Source: Membranipora membranacea
Taxonomy: Eukaryota; Bryozoa; Gymnolaemata; Cheilostomatida; Membraniporidae
Assembly: GCA_914767715.1 (NCBI GenBank)
Contig: OU612071.1
Location: 11,079,493 to 11,143,492 of the forward strand
Direction: 5' to 3'
Length of the DNA stretch: 64,000 nucleotides
A model generated the notes under the pieces. The model did not search any database, had not been told where the DNA came from, and saw only the letters and a list, made by a program, of their open reading frames with translations. Positions 58,700-64,000 of the stretch are shown here, in pieces. The translations under genes were made by a program, and so were the position numbers. Numbering within the stretch: the first letter of the stretch is position 1; every line of letters starts with the position of its first letter.

Positions 58700-60300
58700 C
58701 TGATCATTGATAATATACGTTTTGGGCATTGTTATTAAGATTTTTAGAGCTCCTATAGCCATTTTTTCGGAACATTTTTCATGTGACACCATGTGGATCA
58801 CTTGCAGCTATTTTCACTTTCAATTCCATTACTCAACGAAATCTGGTTGTGCGTGGATAGTGCATGAATCATTGACTTTGTCATTTAAAATATTAGAATT
58901 GGACATACAGTTTTAGTATATGGAGCACTTATAGCCATTTTTATCAGAGAATTTCACATGTAACACCATTTACATCACCTGCAGGTATTTTCTCTTCCAG
59001 TCAGTATAAAAATTTATTAGCCAAATATCAGCCGCGAAACACATGAGCTTATTTCGCAATGACAGGGCTAGTTGGTTTTGGCCACTTGCCAGGCATTTAA
59101 CTGTGTCCTGTCTCTCTAACTTAAATGTTGCACACTCAGTCGCTCTATTTTATCTGTTCAGTTCCAGCTACTGACTATGATTCGTGATAACATGGGGTAC
59201 AAGTGCCCTGTGGAAAAGCGATTGGAAGTGAAAAAGTTTGCTGCTTGCCCTTTATCTTTTTAGAGCATTTTCAGCAATATTTTTGTAAAACTTTTCATGT
59301 CACAAGTGGTCAGGGGACAAAAGAAACGTGTTATCCCCTTAAAACACCAAAATCTCAACCGCAAACACATCATCATGATAAAATCACAAATATCTGGCTC
59401 ATCGGTTTTTGCCACTTGCCTGCCAGTTTAACTGTGTCCTGTCCATAGATTTAAAAAACAGTACTGTTTTTTAAATCTATGGTCCTGTCTCTCTAACTAA
59501 AATGTTACACACTCGTCTCAGTGAGTTCATTTTATCTGTCAAGTATTATGACTTCCAATTATACAAGGCATGCAAGTAACCTGTGGTTCAATAATTCACC
59601 AAAGTGCTCAACTGCTTCTAATCAACACTTTCACGCGTTTTTACACCATTTAGGGCGTTTGAATCATTCGGATCCGACCATCGGTTCAAAAGTTACCGAA
59701 ATTATTACATAGCTCCTTGGATATTGTAAAAAATGAGGGAAAAGGTGCTTCTGTTCATCAAAATGCTCAACTTATCATAAGATTTACATCGTGCGTATTA
59801 AATCATTTAAGGTGTTCGAACCGTCCGGATCCTCCTGACGGTTCAATTGTTACTGTCATTATATCAAGTTTGGTGAGACGGAGTGATTTCAGGGGTCCAA
59901 AATTAAAACTTCATAGCCCAACTCGGTATTTTGCACACAACTTTTTGGTGAGGGACGACTACCAATGAGGCGTCAAATCAGCTCCTAGCGTCACGATTTG
60001 TACGATTAAAAGATCTGTTGCGCTCAGGGAGTCCAAATATGTCCTCAGAATCTGTGTACCTCATTGGGAAACTGGAAAAAATGACAAAAAAAAGACTCTT
60101 TTTTTTTAGAAATGGCTCGACTTCTTCTAATAAAACTTTCGAGTGTTTTAACACAATTTAAGGCGTTTGAATCTTTTGGATCAGACTGTCAGCTCGAAAG
60201 TCACCGACATTTTATCAAGCTACATATAGCTCCTTGGGAAAGTGGAAAAAATATATACTATATATCAGTAATACCAGAACGTATAGAAACTAAAAAGATC
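58700..60300. repeat. Degenerate tandem/dispersed repeat block
   Basis: Related segments recur. TTTTGGCCACTTGCC...TTTAACTGTGTCCTGTC is at about 59075 and 59406. TATAGCCATTTTT...TTTCACATGTAACACC-like stretches are at 58755 and 58930. GGCGTTTGAATCnTTCGGATC with ...GTTACCGA is at about 59653, 59811 and 60162. The units are diverged and show no gene-like conservation. Confidence 0.6.
59444..59481. mobile_element. 38-bp perfect palindrome with 8-bp target duplication and visible empty site
   Basis: CATAGATTTAAAAAACAGT and its exact complement, flanked by GTCCTGTC on both sides (59436-59443 and 59482-59489). The neighbouring duplicate at 59099-59120 has the same context (AACTGT, one GTCCTGTC, TCTCTAAC) without the palindrome, which is a direct view of the unoccupied site. 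Termini CATAGA-TTAA match 30226-30249. Confidence 0.8.
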
Positions 60301-60466
60301 AAAGTCTCTGGCCTCAACGCACACCAGTGGCAAAGGGGAACTTGGCTGATCAGGTTATTGGTCATATGGAAAATGGATCAATTGGGTGCTTTTGTTGGTT
60401 TGGTGAAAACAGGATTATCACCACCTACTTGTAAAGCCATAACGGGCACTTCTGTAGTTGTTATAG

Positions 60467-62194
60467 TTGTTGCGTGCTGTTTTGATTACCTAAAAGAAAC
60501 AGTGTACTTGAGTTTACGAAGTCTTGTGACCAACGACATGATGTATACAGCCTCGGATTCAAATTTTGTGATATTTGTACTTCTAGTCACATTTATCGCA
60601 CTTGCCTTCGGGTGGTTCAAACAACAAGAAGCCCTAGAGTCCAAGGTGAAGGACCAGCTGGAGCAGAACGTAACTCTCACCAATAAAGTTGGTAAAGAGA
60701 AACTGAAGAGAGCGACAGCTGAGAGGGAGAGAGACAGATTATCTCTGGAGAATGAGCGATTACTAGTAAAAAAGTTTGAAAATTGTTCGATAGAAGCCTG
60801 TTTTCATTACTAGATTTATTTAATCCCACAAGTGTAGCGTGAAATTAATTATGATATGAGCTCTTCTTGCTGATTAAATTCTTCATATTATTTATAGTTT
60901 TTTCTCACCTAGTCCGCCGTTGTCCGGGATGGGTATCGGTTCTTCAGGGTACTGTTCTGGACCACAAGGCTTCTTGATTATTTTACATTAGATTTTAGAG
61001 ATTACTGATGGTATCACAGGATCACAGGTTTATTTTAATCCCCGAAGGTTCCGTGAAACTGGAAAAGAACATGGTGCAATTAATGTGGTGCATAAAGATG
61101 TGCCTCGTTCAATAAAAATGCCGTCAATAATTAACTATTCAATTTAACGCAAACTATAAGGAACAATATACTCAAAGATCAAATAAACACAAATCTAAAC
61201 CCTATTAATTAATTTTGAATGTACCGAGAAATAAAAGAGATATTAAGTCAAGTGAACTTGGAGTCGAATTATTTTAACCTACAGAAAACAGAATTTAATT
61301 TATAACATACCTTTTTGCTCCTTTAGTAAATCCCCAAATATTACCTTTGCCCAGAAAAATAGATAAATATAGTTCAAGTTTATACAACTCAAGTTTACTG
61401 AGCCTGTGAAGAAAACCTCAAACACCAAGGCTCACAGGGCAACTAAAGGCTTGAGGAATTTGCTCGCCAAATTAATCCATCAGTGCAGATAATTGGACAC
61501 ACAACACATTAGCCCGGTACCGCACAAAGCCATGCAGCTATGGCCAATTGGGCACAACTCCCAGTGAATGGCAAAGGATCTAAGCCGCCGTGAAGCAGCC
61601 ACAGGTACCAAGTTCTATCAGAGAATGCCATCTGATTCGATCATCAACATCTTCTGTCGAGAGGCCCAATCTCAGCATGTCACCCTTCACTGTATCCATC
61701 CATCTTCTCTTTGGCCTTCCTCTCTTTCTCTTTCTCTGTACCGTCATCTCAGCCACCATTCTAATATCTTCCTCCCTATCTCTCCTGCGTACATGTCCAT
61801 ACCATTGAAGACGTCTCCTCCTCCTGCTTCTATTATGGCCTCCACCCTTATACTCTCATATGTTACATGGTCTTCTCAGTCAGTCTATATCGTAAATGTG
61901 TCGTAGCATCCTCATCTCAGTTGCACTTATCTTGTCTTCTTGACTTTGAGTAAGTGGCCAGATCTCATTTCCGCACATGAGTGTAGCTTTTATTGCAATC
62001 TTGTACAACAGAACCTTGAGCTTGGTGGGAATTTTCTGGTCGCAAAGCACTCCTGTCAGCTCTCTCTCTATTTATAGAATAAGAATAAAAAGCTTAGCCA
62101 GCTTAGGAGAGAACATCGAGAGCTGAGAGAATTGCTCAAGCACGCGAGACAAGGCTGTAATTGGGCTACAGGAGGAGAACATTTTCAGACTTAG
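60467..62194 (+). CDS. Unrecognised membrane/coiled-coil protein, last two exons
   Basis: An open stretch ends at donor 60765 (ENERLL followed by GTAAAA), and an exon 62078-62194 continues in the same phase (NKNKKLSQLRREHRELRELL, ending GEHFQT and TAG). The first part has a transmembrane segment (FVIFVLLVTFIALAFGWF) preceded by DSN and followed directly by a charged coiled coil (KQQEALESKVKDQLEQ... TAERERDRLSLENERLL) that runs on into the next exon. I place the start of the real exon near an acceptor at 60466, because the upstream open part overlaps a degenerate repeat. Upstream exons are not identified and the family is not recognised. Confidence 0.45.
61530..62066 (-). mobile_element. LINE 3' fragment (reverse-transcriptase C-terminal region)
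   Basis: On the minus strand: LCDQKIPTKLKVLLYKIAIK, ATLMCGNEIWPLT, ATEMRMLRHIY, then RLQWYGHVRRR, KRKRGRPKRRWMDTVKGDM. This is the typical end of non-LTR reverse-transcriptase ORFs. Two in-frame TGA codons lie between DID and EYKGG. It sits antisense in the intron of the coiled-coil gene. Confidence 0.85.
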
Positions 62195-63133
62195 TGCTGA
62201 TGTGAAGAAAGACAAAGAAACAAAACATATATATATATATATATTTATATACTTTTATTGGCAATATACAATGTTTTTCATACAGTGACAGTAACAAGAT
62301 TTAAAATGCTTTGATAGTAGTTGTTTAAAATGAGTAAGTTTGGTGGCTGAGTAATAATAATAAATCATTCCAGAAGGAAATTCGGTGCCATTACATGCAA
62401 AATTTGAAAGCCAAAAATACAAGTGAAATGACCAGCAATTGATTGAGTGTTCACTGTTGAATTGTACCAGTTGAATCGGAGCGACAAAAATGAAGGCAAA
62501 CGTGATCAAGATTGTCACATGGCCTGTGTTATTTTATTAGACCTCATCAATGAAATAGCAGCCGATTTACAAGTTAATCCAAGCCCAATTCACCGCGGCA
62601 CAGTCTGAGGTTACAATTGAACAAAATAACCGTTACTCAATCGCTTCTGGAAACAGTAGACATCATTGGGTCACCGATATATTGGTTATTGGGTAACAAA
62701 ATCATGGAAGAAAGAAGAGCCATCGATACAATTTTATCCAGGCAACAAGTATTTGATTATCATAGAATGCCCACACCTTTCCTTCAAGTCACGTTTTCCA
62801 AAACATGAGCTGAGCTGGGCTTATCTTGTCTTGTCTTGTCAAGCTCTGCTGATATGACATTCCATTGCCCAAAGCTCAATGTCTGCTGCAATCGCACTGA
62901 TAATATCTTGTTTTATTTTAGCTACGTTGAATCTGCGGACAGGAGTATCACTTAACGGATTTATCTTCTGTCCGTCCGTCCGTCCGTCCGTCCGTCTGTC
63001 TAGACTTACAATCTTGTGCTTGAGATGTACTGAGATGTCGCATTATCTAAATCTATATATAAGCTGAACTCTATCGATCGCATGATATGAGAGGGCTTAG
63101 CTTTATTTCTTGCGTGTTCGATTTCCAACTAAT
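62195..63133. other. Non-coding region after the coiled-coil gene
   Basis: Contains an (AT)n tract at about 62229-62245, TCTTGTC repeats at about 62822-62841 that resemble the tip of the TCTTGACAAGC MITE, and a (CCGT)n tract. No exon recognised. Confidence 0.5.
62969..62999. repeat. CCGT tetranucleotide microsatellite
   Basis: A short run of CCGT repeats ends in CTGTCTGT. Confidence 0.9.
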
Positions 63134-63279
63134 GGTCCCCACTAAAACAAGTTTGTTCCGCCTGTGGTGGCCGAAGGATATTATATTACAAATGTTTGGT
63201 ATCGCGGCCCCTCAATACCAAGTATTTGTAATATCCCTCCGCCACCACAGAGGGAACAAACTTGTTCTAAAGCGAGACC
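63134..63279. repeat. 146-bp foldback MITE-like element
   Basis: Arms of about 65 bp. AACAAGTTTGTTCCGCCTGT at left pairs with ACAGAGGGAACAAACTTGTT at right; TTACAAATGTTTGGTAT pairs with ATACCAAGTATTTGTAA. The loop is short, the ends are GGTC and GACC, and there is no obvious target duplication. Confidence 0.75.
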
Positions 63280-63339
63280 ATGATGGTTGTAATGACAATA
63301 CCGTGACATTTTTATCATTTACAGCCCATGATATAGTAG

Positions 63340-63742
63340 ATATCTCAACATTCTCATCTCACAGATTAGCGTCTGTGAGATGAGAATGTTGAGATATTGC
63401 CTCGGAATCAGCCTGGAGGAGCATAGGACAAACGAGAGTATTAGAGAAGAAGCAAATGTTATGGCAATAGCAGACTTGATGAAAAGAAGGCTTGAATAGT
63501 TTGGACATGTCTGTCGTAGAGAGGAAGATGTAGATATCAGGAGAGCTTATGACATGAAAATACAAGGGAGAAGAAAACGTGGGCGCCCAAAGCATAGATG
63601 GTCAGATACAATCAGGAAAGACCTACATTCATGTGGCTTGAGAGAGGAAGATGCTCAGCACAGGAGCAGATGGAGAGGTTTGATTGAGCTTGGTCTCCGG
63701 CAAGCACCCGCTACCCGTACAGGACAGAGCGGTGATAGGTGA
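63340..63742 (+). mobile_element. 5'-truncated LINE 3' fragment starting in a 26-bp inverted repeat
   Basis: From 63372 the plus strand encodes CEMRMLRYCLGISLEEHRTN, then FGHVCRRE, GRRKRGRPKHRWSDTIRKDL and SRWRGLIELG, again the end of a non-LTR reverse transcriptase. One TAG interrupts RRLE-FGHV. The first 26 bases (63372-63397) are duplicated in inverse orientation at 63340-63365 with a 6-bp loop, so the truncated 5' end folds back on itself. Confidence 0.8.
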
Positions 63743-64000
63743 GCATAGGTGAGCATATAGTAGATAAGCTAAGCTATTAAGCTTACCTAGCCGAGCCCCG
63801 CAGAGGACACTCAGATAAGAGAGTTCTGTTTTCTCTTGTGGGTGAGGTACTTCATAAAAATAGCCATCGGGTGAGATCTTCAAACTGCAAATTCAAAGCT
63901 TTCTAGGGGGATTATCAACAAACCGAATATAGCTAAATCATGCATAACCTCAGTCTGTACAACATACCTGCAGAGCTTTGACAACTGATTTTGCATGAAT
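63743..64000. other. Right edge of window
   Basis: No feature recognised beyond the end of the LINE fragment. Confidence 0.4.

Overview
This window is nuclear DNA from an invertebrate animal. The genes are intron-rich with GT-AG introns whose phases chain correctly. Poly(A) signals, non-LTR retrotransposon remnants, tRNA-derived SINEs, many small inverted-repeat DNA elements and long tandem repeats are present. A clear innexin (gap-junction) gene argues against vertebrates, sponges, placozoans and echinoderm/hemichordate lineages. The many introns fit a lophotrochozoan or cnidarian-like genome better than a fly or nematode, but the species cannot be fixed from sequence alone.

Layout: (1) 1-1,260, minus strand, decayed LINE with a PHD-finger ORF1 and the start of an endonuclease ORF2. 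(2) 4,766-16,393, plus, a TANGO6/TMCO7 homologue of about 18 exons. Exon 3 carries a 54-bp coding minisatellite in which almost every unit repeats the 5' splice site. (3) 19,212-38,279, minus, a complete GPSM2/LGN/Pins homologue (16 coding exons, 704 aa, TPR repeats plus four GoLoco motifs), tail-to-tail with TANGO6. Its introns hold five tandem arrays and many MITE-like elements. (4) 39,518-42,908, plus, a PLPP6-like PAP2 phosphatase (5 exons, 208 aa), head-to-head with GPSM2. (5) 44,877-45,849, plus, a small PDZ protein of PDLIM/Zasp type (3 exons, 173 aa). (6) 47,058-54,026, minus, an innexin (398 aa) with two tandem equal-length copies of the exon encoding extracellular loop 1. (7) 54-60 kb, non-coding with degenerate repeats. 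(8) 60.4-62.2 kb, plus, two exons of an unrecognised membrane/coiled-coil protein with a LINE fragment in the intron. (9) 62.2-64 kb, repeats and another LINE 3' fragment.

The genes have unrelated jobs (secretory/Golgi organisation, spindle orientation, lipid phosphate hydrolysis, cytoskeletal scaffolding, gap junctions) and are not an operon. The most unusual signals are: a TANGO6 coding minisatellite that multiplies in-frame splice donors; candidate mutually exclusive exons that swap the docking loop of an innexin; a family of tiny perfect palindromes (24-38 bp) with 8-bp target duplications, one with its empty site visible in a neighbouring duplicate; and a U2-snRNA-headed retroposon with an 18-bp target duplication.
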